Below, piece by piece: positions 1 through 11,678 of a DNA stretch of 64,000 nt. Each line of letters begins with the position of its first letter. The first letter of the stretch is position 1. Where the stretch lies: NCBI GenBank assembly GCA_963924555.1, contig OZ004588.1, forward strand, positions 1,798,001-1,862,000, written 5' to 3'. Origin of the DNA: Crambe crambe (Eukaryota > Porifera > Demospongiae > Poecilosclerida > Crambeidae). The notes beneath the pieces are model-generated. The model did not search any database. It was not told the origin of the DNA and saw nothing but the letters and a program-made list of their open reading frames with translations. A program made the translations under genes and the position numbers.

Positions 1-527
1 TACCTGCCATTGGACATTTGAATCAGTGATAGCTTTCAATTGGTAAAGGTCATCCATTGATCCACCCTTGGACGTGTTTTCTTGTAGTTGAAGTGTGTAT
101 GATGATAATTATGATGATAGTACATTTAACTAGGATACATACCTATAACTTACCTGTTAATATCAACTGTCAGTCATCAATCACAAAATCAGTCTGTTTC
201 GCCTCCCATTTAATGCAAGTAAAAATTGATAATTGATTATGGACCTATTCAGCTGATTAAAATCTTTATGTAAGCAGTGGTGTCATCCATGTATGAAAGC
301 TTCAGTTCCAGACAGATCCTGCTATTCCATAGAAGACTGCAAAGCTGAATAAAGTGTATATCTGATAAGCAACTTTTTCCTGCTCTGCAGTTTTCCATAC
401 ACAATCAGCAGTAAAATTGTACGCTCTATGTAGAACCTTCCTCCATTGATGTGTGTTAGGAAGTGGTTAGAATGTCTATGTCTGGGGATCTGGGGGTTGG
501 AGATAATGTCTGAGATCCCCCTCCCCT

Positions 528-738
528 CAACACAATACGTACACATAATGTGTTGCTGCTATCACTCTTAGTATATACGTTTTTAGCCGAACACACCCTC
601 ACCCCCCACATTTTTTATCTTTTGCATCGTTCTATTTAAATATTGTGTATTGTGTATGCAATTACAGAATGAGATATTGAAGTCCTCAAGGAAGAGGATC
701 AGTCACAATCATCCCTCTAAGAGAACAAACCTTTACAG
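528..738 (+). other. Stem-loop plus exon-like block, copy 1
   Basis: A pyrimidine tract is followed by an interrupted palindrome (CAACACA ... TGTGTTG). About 110 bases later comes a block bounded by 'attacag' and 'cag|gtagc' (668-738). In the better-preserved relatives the block is open in frame 0 and basic, reading NEMMKSSRKR then Ser/Arg/Pro-rich. This copy has ATATTG in place of ATGATG and other changes. Function unknown. Confidence 0.4.
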
Positions 739-3064
739 GTAGCAATCAATCCTTCTCATTTTATACTTGTACTGTGTAATAATTTCTTTAAGGTCAATTG
801 GATCCTATAAAGGGTGTGCATGTGTGGCAAAATGTTGTGTGACAGTTGGCAGCAAGTGACCCTTACTTAGTTACTTTCCTTTCACATGTGATGTGGTTTT
901 TTAGAGCATTGTTATTGTAATTCTATCACCTTCTCCTCCTCCTTGAGCCTCTTTGTGGTTGTATGTACTAGCATGTGGAATCATGCTTCCCTTTTAGAAG
1001 GTGCCAGAACATAATGTTTTGTATGGCTCAATTTTCCATGCTAAACAAGGTGTTGATATGCATGCTGTCCTATATTCAGGTTCACTACTAACTCCTTCAT
1101 ATCCACCAACATCATCCACCGTCTCGTTGTCATATAATATGTTAATTACATATGTTAATATCCCAGGAGAATGCTTGTCCCAATACTCTGTGTGTATTCT
1201 ACTGCATCGTAAATGTCACAATATCAGTTTGGCTAAATTGTTACCCTAAGGTGTGTGTGTGCAGACCCACATCATCTGTAGGTGCCTGACAGCACATCAA
1301 ATCACCTGTAGGTGTCTGATTGACATGTCCAAATAAGAGCCAGTTGCTACATACATATGGTGGGCATTATATGTGACAGTCCCAGCCAGCACATTAGATT
1401 AATTGTTCCTCAAATTATGCTTTAAAATTATAAAACAGTCCCAAACTTCCCTATCAGATGGAGTTCGTAGACCTGAGCTCACCAGTGTCATTGACTTTTT
1501 GTACCTTTTAAGATTGAGACCCTTTACCCACTGCATGAAATTGTCTTCAAATGTTGATCCAGAGAAGTTGGCATATTAAAACATAATTTTTCACTTTCTG
1601 TTTCACTGTTCTATCATCCATCTACCGTAGTATGGTATGAATTTGAACTTGGGTAAAGAGTAGGGTGTGCTACAATATGGATTCATAATCCAAACATGTT
1701 CTGAGTGAGTCTGTCTTTCATAAACTACCCCCATATACTTGACATGTTGTGAATATCAGTTGCCTCTGGAGGGCTGAGTTGCTGCCAATTAAGTTTTCCA
1801 GTATTTTCAGCATTTAGTAGGACTAGAGCAGTTGCACTAAAGCTAGCCATACCAGCTGTGTGTATGGACAGGTGGTACCCTTGTACTGGTACTGGTACTG
1901 GCCCTTGAGTGTTCCATAAGCCTGGGGTATAGAAAAAAGAAGGGTGGGGGCAAAGGAAAAGGCACATAACATACAGTACTTCAAGCTGCAATAAATAATA
2001 AGTATAATTTAATTATAACTTCTATATTGTCTGTACAGCTTCTAAGAACAGTTTACTGGAACACTTACTGTTTATTGTGATGAACATAAGCAAGCTGAGA
2101 ATCCAACATCCCACCACTGTCAATTTATGGTATGTTTCGAGATTGACTAATCTGTTTTCGACTTTCTGGTGTTGAGACCCTTTACCAATTTTTGATAACC
2201 TTCTCTTGCTTAAATTCATGTAGTCGTTTGTGACATTATATAATGAACTTTGGTAGCATAATTGCAAACCACCAAATTATCCATCCACATGGAAATCTGT
2301 GCATCATAATTATGACTTTAGCTTCTCCAGGTTGGAGAAATTTATCTGCACCTCTGTACTGACATCAGTGTCACATTGATTAATTCCTCTCTCCCTTGAT
2401 AGGGTCTGAATGTCTGGGATCCTACCCACATGCAAATTCAACTCCCTTTACCCCTTAAGTACGAGTTGCATGCATGAAGGAAGGACTCGGTATTGTCGGT
2501 ACATCTTCTAATTGCCCCTCCCCTATATATTTTCCCATCTCTGTCAGTAGTGGGGTGAATACGAGTTGCTTGCATGAAGGAAGGACTCTCTCTGATTGGT
2601 ATAATTGTAATCCCCTCTCCCTCCCCTATATATTCAGTTTGTCCCTAGCATGGAAGTGTTGATGGAGTTAGTAGATGTGAACACCTCATGGCCCACCACT
2701 GTCATTCTATTATGACTTTCTAATGTTGAGACCCTTTACCCAGCTAATGTGTATAGAGTGGCAGTACAGGAACTTGACTTCAAATGTTGAGGTGTCTCTC
2801 CAGAGAAGTTGTAGCACTTTCAGTCGATATGATTGTTTACTTTCTGTTTCATAATGGCTCCCTTTCTATTATCAAGCCAGTATGAATTTATTTATGGAGG
2901 GTGTGCTCTAATATCAATCCATGCACCCTCCAGCAGTCTGTCATGTTGTGTGTCGGACTTGTCAAGTGTGTGTGGACACATACTGTGTGTGTATTAAACA
3001 TAATCAATGCAGTTTTCTAAGAGTAGGTTAATATGCCTGTATCCTGTCCACCTTCCCCCTTTAG

Positions 3065-3100
3065 AAGGTGTCAGTACATTACCTTTCCATGGCTCAAAAG
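3065..3100 (+). other. 36-nt exon-like block
   Basis: Bounded by 'cccctttag' and 'gtatca', it encodes twelve open codons (KVSVHYLSMAQK). Related blocks lie at 56460-56496 and 58340-58375, and decayed ones near 1001, 46474, 48214, 51120 and 55099. Acceptor and donor dinucleotides are kept in the closest copies. It may be a microexon of the repeated transcription unit; lengths of 36 and 37 nt in different copies argue against strict coding constraint. Confidence 0.3.
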
Positions 3101-3268
3101 GTATCAGTATTCCTTTTTCACACCAATAAGGTGTGGATAAATCAACCCCTTTCCATGCTGAAGACAGAACCCTGCCTCAATACATCTTCACATTTTCTAC
3201 GCACTCCTTCATATCATCCATCATCCTGTTGTTACCTAATAATGCCCCGGGAGAAGTGAATGTCCCAG

Positions 3269-3271
<3 letters not shown>

Positions 3272-3300
<29 letters not shown>
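3272..3300. repeat. GT microsatellite
   Basis: About 14 GT repeats. It pairs with the array at 3614-3679; in copy B the two are replaced by a single short array at 58547-58566. Confidence 0.95.
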
Positions 3301-3303
<3 letters not shown>

Positions 3304-3608
3304 AGGGGGTTGTTTAAGCAGAAACAAAAAATGAAAATAAAAAATATAACTTTGGAAATGATCTTGTCCACTGCACTGCTGATTGGGACCAAGTTACAGC
3401 CTATTTATATAGTAAAGCCTAATACTCCCATTGATCTGAGTTAGTCAGCATTTGATACCAGTCATCAGGGGAGAACCCAATCCAATCAACACTAAACCAT
3501 GGGTTTCGGTCCCATTAATCTCCCGACCCATTGGCTAGCTCCCGGAAAGGGAGGGACCACTCCCACTAATGGACTCCGGTAGCATCAATGATTAGAAAGC
3601 CTAAGAAG

Positions 3609-3613
<5 letters not shown>

Positions 3614-3679
<66 letters not shown>
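3614..3679. repeat. GT microsatellite
   Basis: About 33 uninterrupted GT repeats followed by GA-rich sequence. The roughly 310 bp between this array and 3272-3300 is missing from copy B. Confidence 0.95.
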
Positions 3680-3685
<6 letters not shown>

Positions 3686-4508
3686 GATTTTTAAGAGAAA
3701 ATAAAAAAGAAATTAACATTTATGCAACATTTTATGCAAAGGATTAAGTATGTGTACCGCCCATATGCAACACAGTTGTCACATGACATCATAACGTTTG
3801 GGTTAATGATGTCATTAACTTATATTTCAAGTATTCCAATTTTGCTGCCAATTATTCCTGATTATGTATTCATATATGCTGAGTGTGCATGATATGAGAT
3901 AATGTCGAACATAACCATGAAGACCCTTCCTCTGGTTATGAACTGTCTCTGATTGCTCCTCTCCCTCCCCCTATATATTGTACCATCTCTACCATGGATA
4001 ATGTTGAGAGTTCGTAGACCTGAGCACTTCATGCCCCCCTGTCATTCTAGACAGTTGATATCAACTTGATGTTGAGACCCTTTACCCACTTCAACTTTAA
4101 TGTGTATAGAGTGGTAAAATGTTGAGGTGTGTATCCAGAGAGATTGTGATATTAGTTGATATGATTGTTTATTTTCTGTTCCTGTATGGGGTTTTTGAAT
4201 AGACCATTGGAAAGCTTTTAAATCATTTCTGGTGTTTTTAAGTGGGATCTATAAGAATCAAATTATTGATCATGAATCATAATATTAATTATCACATAGT
4301 TGGTTAATGCCCTCAGCCTCGGAGTTCCACATAGGACGGTTATAATGACCTCAAGCTTTGCCCTCAGTCACCGTAATAGCAACAACTCTCAGGTTCCTAA
4401 ACTAGTGAAACTCCTTGACTTTGTGGAATGACCTTTATACTCAAGTGGTTAAATGACTGTTGTATAATGTACATACATATGAAGTGTTTCCCTCTGTTTT
4501 CCATGTAG

Positions 4509-4580
4509 ATGCTTCAACTTAAGGAATGCAAAGACAATGGAGCACTAACATTCTGTGGTGATCTGCAAACTCAGAACTGG
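4509..4580 (+). other. Exon-like block MLQLKE, unit 1
   Basis: It follows 'ttttccatgtag' and ends at TGG|GTGCTG. Frame 0 is open for 24 codons starting MLQLKECKDNGALTF. The next block begins after a 63-nt pyrimidine-rich spacer ending in 'cacag', the right size for a sponge mini-intron. The copy-B equivalent (59593 on) has CAA changed to TGA near its end, giving a stop. Other copies start at 9732 and 44962. Confidence 0.35.
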
Positions 4581-4643
4581 GTGCTGTTTGTTTTGTTGAC
4601 TCCACCTCCTCTCCCCTCCTCTCCCCTGATGTGACACCCACAG

Positions 4644-4718
4644 AGATTGCGTCCCCCCATGAAGGGATCCAGCTGCTCCTTATTTAAGACCACTTTCACT
4701 CACTATCGGATTCTGAAG
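4644..4718 (+). other. Exon-like block, penultimate, unit 1
   Basis: Bounded by 'acccacag' and AAG|GTATGC. Frame 0 is open (begins RLRPPMKGSS), continuing from 4509-4580. In units 2 and 5 a different frame of the homologous block is the better one. The coding frame is therefore uncertain, and these may be decayed exons or non-coding exons. Confidence 0.35.
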
Positions 4719-4940
4719 GTATGCAGAAAAGCTCCTTTCTTATTCTGCACAGTTTCCTGTTTTGGTTATCTTGGACATGTGTCTTTTGAATATTTGACTT
4801 TGATGTGGCTAATGGAATGTTAATACCCTTTGATGGATGAGATGATCCCTACATAACACTCCCAATCACTATGACCTAAACCTATGGGGTGTCCCTGTAA
4901 TTAGTCCATGAATGACCTTTGACCTTTCCAATGTACATAG

Positions 4941-5068
4941 GAGAGGGAACAGAAGTGGACGTCATCAATGTATTCTCACCAGAGTCTGAAGATGACACTT
5001 CAGAAACACTTCTGCCAGCCCGTACAGTGATGACTACAGGGCCTAGGGCCACACCCACTTCTTTTTAA
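4941..5068 (+). other. Terminal exon-like block, unit 1
   Basis: After 'gtacatag' the block starts GAGAGGGAACAG. Entered in phase 1 it is open to TAA at 5066-5068 and encodes an acidic tail (EGTEVDVINVFSPESEDDTS, then Leu/Pro/Thr-rich). Entered in phase 0 it ends earlier at a TGA. The copy at 60025-60161 keeps the phase-1 frame open to its own TAA, including one N-to-D change, which mildly supports that frame. Confidence 0.4.
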
Positions 5069-5220
5069 AATGTACCATCTTTAATTCTATTATGTGTACA
5101 TATTAATATTATTATTATGTGTGTATGTTGGGTTGAAAGAGTTCAGTGTCATTGTTGGTCATGTGATCAGTTATATCATCATTCTTGATAATATCCTCCA
5201 CTCCTAGGCTGTTAATCAAT

Positions 5221-5421
5221 TTTGCGCATGGGCATTGTGATTTTAGGGGGTGGGGCAGGCTGATTGCATGGTGGGCATTATTTGCATCAGTGATAGCACA
5301 TGCATTGAATATTCTGACCGAGATGGAGACAGCTTGCTTGTTGAGTGTCTGCAGTCGGCGCCATTGAACGAGGTTTCATTCATTCAGATGGAAGTGTTCT
5401 GCATTAATAACTGGCATCTGT
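5221..5421 (+). promoter_or_regulatory. 5' module of unit 2 (NRF1-like site to splice donor)
   Basis: It begins with TGCGCATGGGCA (5223-5234), one base off the symmetrical NRF1-type palindrome seen at 38613 and 45773. It continues through a conserved block with GGTGGGCATTATTTGCATCA and ends at a GTAAGT donor (5422-5427). The same arrangement occurs at 38613, 45773 and 60285, each just downstream of a 3'-end block. I infer a promoter and first, probably untranslated, exon. Confidence 0.45.
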
Positions 5422-6863
5422 GTAAGTACCTGCAGCCTTTGGACATTTAGGTTTAACAAGTCTTGAATCAGTGATAGCGTCCAACTTGTAAACATCATCC
5501 ATTGTTTCACCTGTAGGTGTCTGATTGACATGTCCAAATAAGTGCCAGTTGCTACATACATATGGTGGGCATTATATGTGACAGTCCCAGTCAGCACATT
5601 AGATTATTCATTCCTCAAATCATGCTTTATAATTATGAAACAGTCCAAAACTTCTGTCATATATAATGGTTGTCCTGTCTCACCTTGTCCCTAGCATGGA
5701 TTGTGTTGAGAGGATTGTAGACCTGAGCACCACCCTGTTATTATAGATGGTTGACATTGACAAGTCCTTTACCCAATGTACGTAGTACTTTCTAAATGTT
5801 GACACCCTTTACCCACTTCAATTTAGCAAGAAATTGACTTTTTTCACTTTTTGTTTCACTATGGTCCCCTTTCTATCATCCAACTATTAACCCATAAATA
5901 TATTGTATGAATTTGATTGTATTGAGCAAAGAGGAGAATATGGATTCATAATCTGAGCATGTTACTGAAGACCTTTCACCCAGTGCTCACTCATTCTGAG
6001 TGAGTCTGTCTTTCATAAACTACTCTGTATAATTTTTGAATACTGGTTGCCTATGGAGAGCTGAGTTGCTGTTAAGTTTGCCAGTATTTTACATTTTAAG
6101 TTGGTGAGTATTAGGACTAGAGCAGTTGCACTAAATCTACGTAGCCATACCAGCTGTGTGTATGGACAGGTGGTACCATCGTACTGGTACTGGCAAGCTG
6201 TGGACTGCTCCAAGCCTTTCAGTGTTCCATAAGACCAGGTAGCACTGGCACACTACTTAAAGACCTTCAATTAGAAATACTGTCCTGGCTCTGTTCCTCT
6301 GACATAATGTAATTGGTCTATTCAGAACTGGTGGGATTACCAGATTGCTCCAACCACATCATAATGAAGGGGGAGACCCCCTAAATTAGTGTTGTGTGTA
6401 CCAACTGATCCTGTTATGTGTTTCATTATGTACACTATCACATGTTAATTTCCTCTGGATACCACATATGTACATGCATGCACATCCACTGGCTTGACTA
6501 ATATCTGTGTGGCAATAGCATACCATGCGCATAATTTCTTATGATCCAGGGACTGATTTTTTTGGTAGAGTTGCACTATGTCTAGTATTGGACTTTAGAC
6601 TGAAGTTCTGGTAAAGGGTCCCTATGGGTATGTTAACCATGTGGTCATTACTTGGGGGAATGATAATACTCTTGAGAGTATTTGCATTGGGAGCATTTAA
6701 TTTTATATTCCATACAACATGTGATATATTAATAACTCACAATTTTCTAGAGAAGAGTAGTTAGATCTATACATACTAGTATGAGTTACATGATTGCTTG
6801 GTGGGTGTGGTTTGTTTGATTGACTCCACCTCCTCTCCCCTCCCCCTTATATGATACCCACAG

Positions 6864-6937
6864 AGACTGCCTCCCCTGATGAAGGGATCCAGCTGGAACA
6901 ACACTATCTTCACCCAAGGATTCTTGATCAACTGATG
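6864..6937 (+). other. Exon-like block HPRILDQLM, unit 2
   Basis: Bounded by 'acccacag' and ATG|GTACG. Entered with two leading bases it is open throughout and ends in EQHYLHPRILDQLM. The copy at 61730-61803 keeps this frame with a single G-to-V change. The donor is interrupted here by a miniature element inserted immediately downstream (6943-7181). No family recognised. Confidence 0.4.
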
Positions 6938-6942
6938 GTACG

Positions 6943-7181
6943 CAGGGTTCTCCCCAGGATTTATTAAAGGCATAGGGGCAAGACTGGCAAGACCATATAA
7001 TTATCATGAAGAGTTTTCTTTGGTGTAAAAGCCAAGGCACAGTGGTAAGATATAAGGCATAGTGGCAAGACATAAGGCATAGAGGGAAGAACTGAAGGCA
7101 TAGTGGCAAGACATAAGGCATAGGGGAAGAACTGAAGGCATAGGGGCCCGCTACGCCTTAAGATGCCTGGGGAGAACCCTG
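6943..7181. mobile_element. 239-bp miniature inverted-repeat element with 5-bp target duplication
   Basis: Ends are CAGGGTTCTCCCC and GGGGAGAACCCTG, perfect 13-bp inverted repeats. It is flanked by GTACG on both sides (6938-6942 and 7182-7186). Copy B has the empty site with one GTACG (about 61804), so the insertion postdates the duplication or was never in copy B. The interior consists of tandem blocks of GGCATAGTGGCAAGACATAA type. A 5-bp duplication and CAGGG ends suggest a non-autonomous hAT-like element. Confidence 0.9.
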
Positions 7182-8099
7182 GTACGTACTTGAGAGTTAT
7201 TTGGGTACAGAAAGGTTACATTTATATTCTGTGCAATTACCTCCATATCTGAATATTCCATCTTATGTGGTTAATGGAATGCCTTTGATTGGTGAGATTA
7301 TTCTTATGTATTATTACCTCAGCCTGTTTTAATTCCAGTATCTTCCCTCACACCTCCCAATCACATGTGAATTGATTAGTGGATTGACCCTTTGACCTTT
7401 GTCCTATCTCATTTTATCATCACTAGCATGGATAGTGACACATGGGTAGTGTTGAGAGGTGGTTTATAGACCTGAGCACCTCATTGTTATTCTAAATGGT
7501 TGACATTGACACTTGTGTCATTCTAATGTTGCAACCCTTTACCCACTCTAGTTCAGGTGTCTAGGTTATTATATTAGCACTTTCAGTCAATATGATTATT
7601 CACTTTCTGTTTCGGTATGGTCCCCTTTATAAGACGTGAGCCTACCTTTGATAGAGATTTGAGAAGGGTATGCTATCCACAATCCAAGCATGTAATTGTT
7701 AGTGATTGTCTTTTTGGTTTTCAGACTGAACCATGTGAATTACAAGTGTTTTTATGGTAACTGTTGTCAAGTGAAGTAAATCCATAATGGACCTTGCAGT
7801 TTTTATTCTCTAACCATATGTAATCGACTGTCTTAAAATTGTATGCTCTATATAGAACAGGGATTCATGTGGATGGGTGGGTGTATGATAAGGTCTCCCC
7901 TCCTAAAATTGCATTGTTTAAGAAGTAATTCTACAACCTAATGTGTCTATTAAAATCAAAACTATCAAGGAAGTCATTAAAGCTTGTTCTGGTCTCTTAG
8001 TGACAATTCTCATCGTATGGACCTAAAGTGTGACAAAAGTGGAAGTATGGCAAAAGTTGATATGGTTAGGGCAAATTTTTCAGTCTGCATAATGCACCA

Positions 8100-8101
<2 letters not shown>

Positions 8102-8159
<58 letters not shown>

Positions 8160-8173
8160 TCAACCTCAACCTT
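8102..8173. repeat. CT microsatellite followed by AACCTC hexamer repeats
   Basis: About 27 CT repeats (8102-8155), then three AACCTC/AACCTT units. Copy B has only about 9 CT repeats after a GT run (62580-62628). Confidence 0.95.
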
Positions 8174-10122
8174 AAAATCCTGTATGAATCCTTGTAAAAC
8201 TTTCCTCCATTAAAAGATCGGGCAGTAATTTTATGAATTATGTACTCAATGTTTCTCGAGACAGTCTCAACTGCCCCCATTTAGTTCATCTCTTTGTGTG
8301 TGCTGTATTCTGATTATGTTGCCTATTATTCCTGAGTATGTATTCATATGTGCTGGGAGTGCATGATAATGAGATAATGTCGAGCAAAATCCTTCCTCCT
8401 GTCTCTGGTTGCTCCTCTCCCTCCGCCTATATAATATTGTACCATCTCACTTTGTCCCTACCATGGATAATGTTGAGTTTGTAGACCTGAACACCTCATG
8501 GCCCATCCCTGTCATTCTAGACAGTTGACATGTACTCGATGTTGAGACCCTTTACCCACTTTACCTTAGTTAATGTGTATAGAGTGGTGAAGTGTGTATC
8601 CAGAAGTTGTCATATTAGTTGATATGATTGTTTATTTTCAGTTTCATTATGGTCCCTTTTATGGGTTTTTGAATAGACCAACCATTGGAAAGTTCTTAAA
8701 TTGCATTTTAGTGGTAAAAAGGTTCTACCAGTATGTACAAGCAAGTCTATAGAAGTTCAACAAAGATGAATAATTTCAGGTTTAAAAAAAAAAATTTTTT
8801 TTTCATGGTCATGAACCCCTTCAAGGTGAAGGTATCATGTCTGAGTCAGAATTCAAATAGTCCATAGTCATGCACTACTGTCACTACTTCCACTACAGAC
8901 TTCACTATAGTCTTATAGTGGTCCCTTGATGTGGATCATTGCTTCCATCAGTAACAATGGAAGCAATTTCCTCTGAGAATGCTACCATGACTTCCCACAT
9001 TTTACAAGTAGCACTCTGCACATACATCCCATTCATGTCACTGTTAACAAAAATAACACTCGATGTTATTCTTCAGCTTCTATGGTATACTGATGGATAC
9101 ACATAGTACATTTAAACCCAATCACATGACCAATTGTACCTAATCACATGATTGGATTGCAATACGATGTCCTATGCCTTTGAAGTGGCTACAGGACAAT
9201 AGCAGTTGTCTAGAGATTTGGTCAGATAAAAGATATTGACCAGGAAACAGTGAACCCTGACACACTATGTACTAATTACTATAAGACTATGGCATCCATA
9301 ATATGCTTTGAAGTTTCTACCTTAATGAGGTCTCTAATGAGGTCTTTAAAACAGGGATAAATGACCAATATCTGTCTGGGCTCCATAAGCACCAGCTTCG
9401 ACTCATTTTATAGTGTCATTGGGTTTCTTGTGTTTCTAAAAGAATGCAATTATTTTGCATTAACTTTAATAGTGTTATCAAATAATTATTATTATTCATG
9501 ATCAAATAATTACATTCTTTAAACCACCAGAAACCCAACAAGACTGCTGAAGGTTTGACAGTATCATTGAGTCTACATTATACTGTAAGTGCCGAGTTCC
9601 ACTGTTTTAGGACCTTCTAGTTGTCATTATAATGACCTCAAGCTTTGCCCTCAGTCACCATAATAAAGTGGTTCAATGACTGTTGTATAATGTACATACA
9701 TATGAAGTGTTTCCCTCTGTTTTCCATGTAGATGCTTCAGCTTAAGGAACGTAAAGACAATGTTCTGTGGTGATCTGCAAACTCGTAGAACTGGGTGCTG
9801 TTTGTTTTGTTGACTCCACCTCCTCTCCCCTCCCTCTGATACAATACCCACAACTGCCTCCCCAATGAAGCTGGTCCTTATTAAAGAGCACTTGCATTCA
9901 CTGAAGGTATGCAGAAAACTCACTTCATAGTTTGGACTATTTTGGTTATCTTGGACATGTTTCTTTTGAATATTTGACCTTGATGTGGTTAATGGAATGC
10001 TAATTACCCTTTGATGGATGAGATGATCCCTACATAATGCTCCCAATCACTATGATCTAAACTATGGGGTGTGAATAGGTATCAGTCCATGAATGACCTT
10101 TTGACCTTTCCAATGTGCATAG

Positions 10123-10173
10123 GAGAGGGAACAGAAAAGACGAATGTGAAGTTTGTCGATGTATTGTCACAAG
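10123..10173 (+). pseudogene. Degenerate terminal exon-like block, unit 2
   Basis: It starts GAGAGGGAACAG after 'gtgcatag', as at 4941, but the phase-1 frame hits TGA after about 16 codons. The following sequence is still recognisably homologous (GAGGACACTTCAGAAAGTG). An indel relative to 4941 and 60025 accounts for the break. Confidence 0.4.
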
Positions 10174-10921
10174 TCTGAAGGAGAGGACACTTCAGAAAGT
10201 GATGGAGGTTCCACTTCCACGAGTCCGACTACAGGACCACACCCACTTATGTCTTGCCTTTTGTTTTTAAATTGTATCATCTTTAATTCTATTATGTGTG
10301 TATATTGGGTTAAGAGAGTTCAGTATCATGTGACCAGTTGAGTCATCATTCCTGATAACACTTCTGTATTTGGCTGTTCCTTCTCCAAGATCTAATTATG
10401 TTGGGGTGCACATCTTCCCTAGGCCAGAGTAAACCAGTGTTGATATCTGTAGTGAAAAAGGTGAAGAAAAACTCTTGAATGGTTGGTCTGAAGAGGTCCA
10501 GTGCAATACATGATGAGGTAGATTCATCAGATGGTACAGCTCTACAGTGTGATACATGCAAGTGGGGATGAGGGTCTTTAGACTTCGTAGGACTTGTATT
10601 GATGTGCAGTACATATGTATGTACCTGAGTTATGAGTCTTTGTTTTGTGAGGGGAAGAGGACTTGGAAGACTTGTCCAGCTGCTCTGAGTCAACATCCTC
10701 TATGTGGGTTCACAGGTGTGCTCCCATCCTGCATGAAATTTCAATGTACATCAAATCACAGATTGATCCCTCTTCTTCCTTCACTCCCACTTCATACTTA
10801 TAAATTGAATGTTGTATTAAATTTTCATTGAAAATGTATTAATTTTAATAAAAAATTTCTCTTAGTAGCTACTAGATCAAGGGTCAGAGGAAATGGTAAC
10901 TCAGAGTTAATTTCTGTCACA

Positions 10922-11041
10922 TTACATTCCACAGTTCAAGTGCCCACCCTTGGTGTGGAGGAAGGACCTAGACTTGAACATGGCTTCCTGTTTAGTGTTT
11001 CTTACAACTCCATTGAAGGATGGAAGAGATGACTGGGACAT
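10922..11041 (-). CDS. Terminal coding exon of an unrecognised gene
   Basis: Read on the - strand, 'cttattgcag' precedes an open stretch of 39 codons starting MSQSSLPSFNGVVRNTKQ and ending LNCGM then TAA at 10922-10924. The exon enters in phase 0, matching the phase-0 exit of the exon at 11582-11678. An ATTAAA signal lies on the same strand near 10846-10851, about 70 nt past the stop. The joined peptide of the three exons does not resemble a family I know. Upstream exons beyond 12052 were not found, so this may be a complete 3' end or a gene remnant. Confidence 0.5.
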   Translation of the reverse strand: MSQSSLPSFNGVVRNTKQEAMFKSRSFLHTKGGHLNCGM

Positions 11042-11581
11042 CTGCAATAAGTGCAGAAAAGATATTAAATATTAGTACAGTGATACAGTCAGAAATGGTA
11101 CTCATTGTCTTGTTTTCTGACTGTGAAATGGACTTTTAAGCATGAATCTGCTGATAGAACCTAGAAGTTAACACACACAAATGCACTCAGTACAACATTC
11201 AAAGAGATATATGTTATTCTTGGCAATGCATTGATAGGTGAGAGCAGTTCTAGATACAGCACTTAATACCGGGTCATTAAGTGTTACTGGGTATGCTACA
11301 TATGTACACACATGGGATGTCTAGATACAGAGAGGAGATTTTGCTGGGGTAATATTTCCCTATGATTTTGAATGTACACTAAAAAGGTATATACCTCAAA
11401 AATTAACCCATGAAAATTTGCACCACAGATTTTACATGACAGAAATCTCTAGTGTTACATGTACATGTATTTTACTGAGGTTGTCATAAAGAGACTATTT
11501 TGTTAGTATTCATAAATCAAGCAAGGTTTTACCTTTTTATTCCATGAGATTTCCATTCTCACTGAGCTTGCCTTAGGACAC

Positions 11582-11678
11582 CTGGATAGGAAGAATCCTA
11601 TTAGGAGTGGATTGGATAACTTCAATAAGTGGACCATGGGGCAATTTTCTGGCACAACTCAATGCCACACTCCCAGAG
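11582..11678 (-). CDS. Internal coding exon of the same unrecognised gene
   Basis: On the - strand the exon follows 'ctttacag' and ends ATCCAG|GTGTCC. It completes the split Ser codon from the preceding exon (phase 2) and reads SSGSVALSCARKLPHGPLIE and on to PIQ without a stop, ending in phase 0. Splice sites and frame agree with both neighbours, which is the main reason to believe it. Confidence 0.5.

Larger units (their letters stand above)
1..5068 (+). repeat. Repeat unit 1 (5'-truncated by the window edge)
   Basis: The window opens inside what is the first intron of the other units: its first bases match the sequence just after the donor of the 5' module at 5422. The unit then carries the stem-loop and exon-like block (528-738), 36-nt exon-like blocks, several TATA-like tracts followed by a 'cctag' acceptor-like site and a CATGGATAGTG-type block, and the three-block 3' end (4509-5068). 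No ORF longer than about 100 codons is present. I treat it as one copy of a decayed or very small spliced transcription unit; function unknown. Confidence 0.5.
291..9618 (+). repeat. Large direct duplication, copy A
   Basis: This segment aligns collinearly with about 55740-64000, with long near-identical stretches (for example 2021-2900 with 57281-58170, 4330-5070 with 59395-60160, 8640-9618 with 63075-64000). Copy B is still matching when the window ends, so the true length is unknown. Copy A carries a 239-bp miniature element and a second GT array that copy B lacks. The low divergence contrasts with the far more diverged cassette copies between 39 and 55 kb. Confidence 0.85.
5422..10260 (+). 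repeat. Repeat unit 2 body
   Basis: Diverged cassettes: TATA-like tracts with CATGGATAGTG-type blocks (near 5695, 7430, 8460), an exon-like block (6864-6937), a CT microsatellite, and a second 3'-end set (from 9732 and from 10123). The stretch 8300-10260 resembles 3840-5070, so the unit includes an internal duplication. No long ORF was found. Confidence 0.5.

Noticed and set aside
2022-2267. 81-codon - strand frame conserved almost unchanged in copy B (57271-57525)
   Set aside because: The conservation only reflects the recent large duplication; it has no domain and crosses non-coding cassette modules.
3177-3392. ORFs running through the GT arrays (Thr-His or Val-Cys repeats)
   Set aside because: Microsatellite translation; the counterpart in copy B is shortened and frame-shifted.
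8784-8803. A11/T9 palindrome
   Set aside because: Low complexity, present in both duplication copies; no further structure to support a terminator or origin.
10346-10696. 116-codon open frame on the - strand (contains DLFRPTIQEFFFTFF)
   Set aside because: No domain, no splice partner, and not clearly continuous with the - strand exons at 10922-12052, which already end in a stop.
11582-11678. Fleeting resemblance of another frame (LWECGIELCQKIA) to DOCK-family proteins
   Set aside because: That frame hits a stop after 18 codons, while a different frame joins smoothly to both neighbouring exons.
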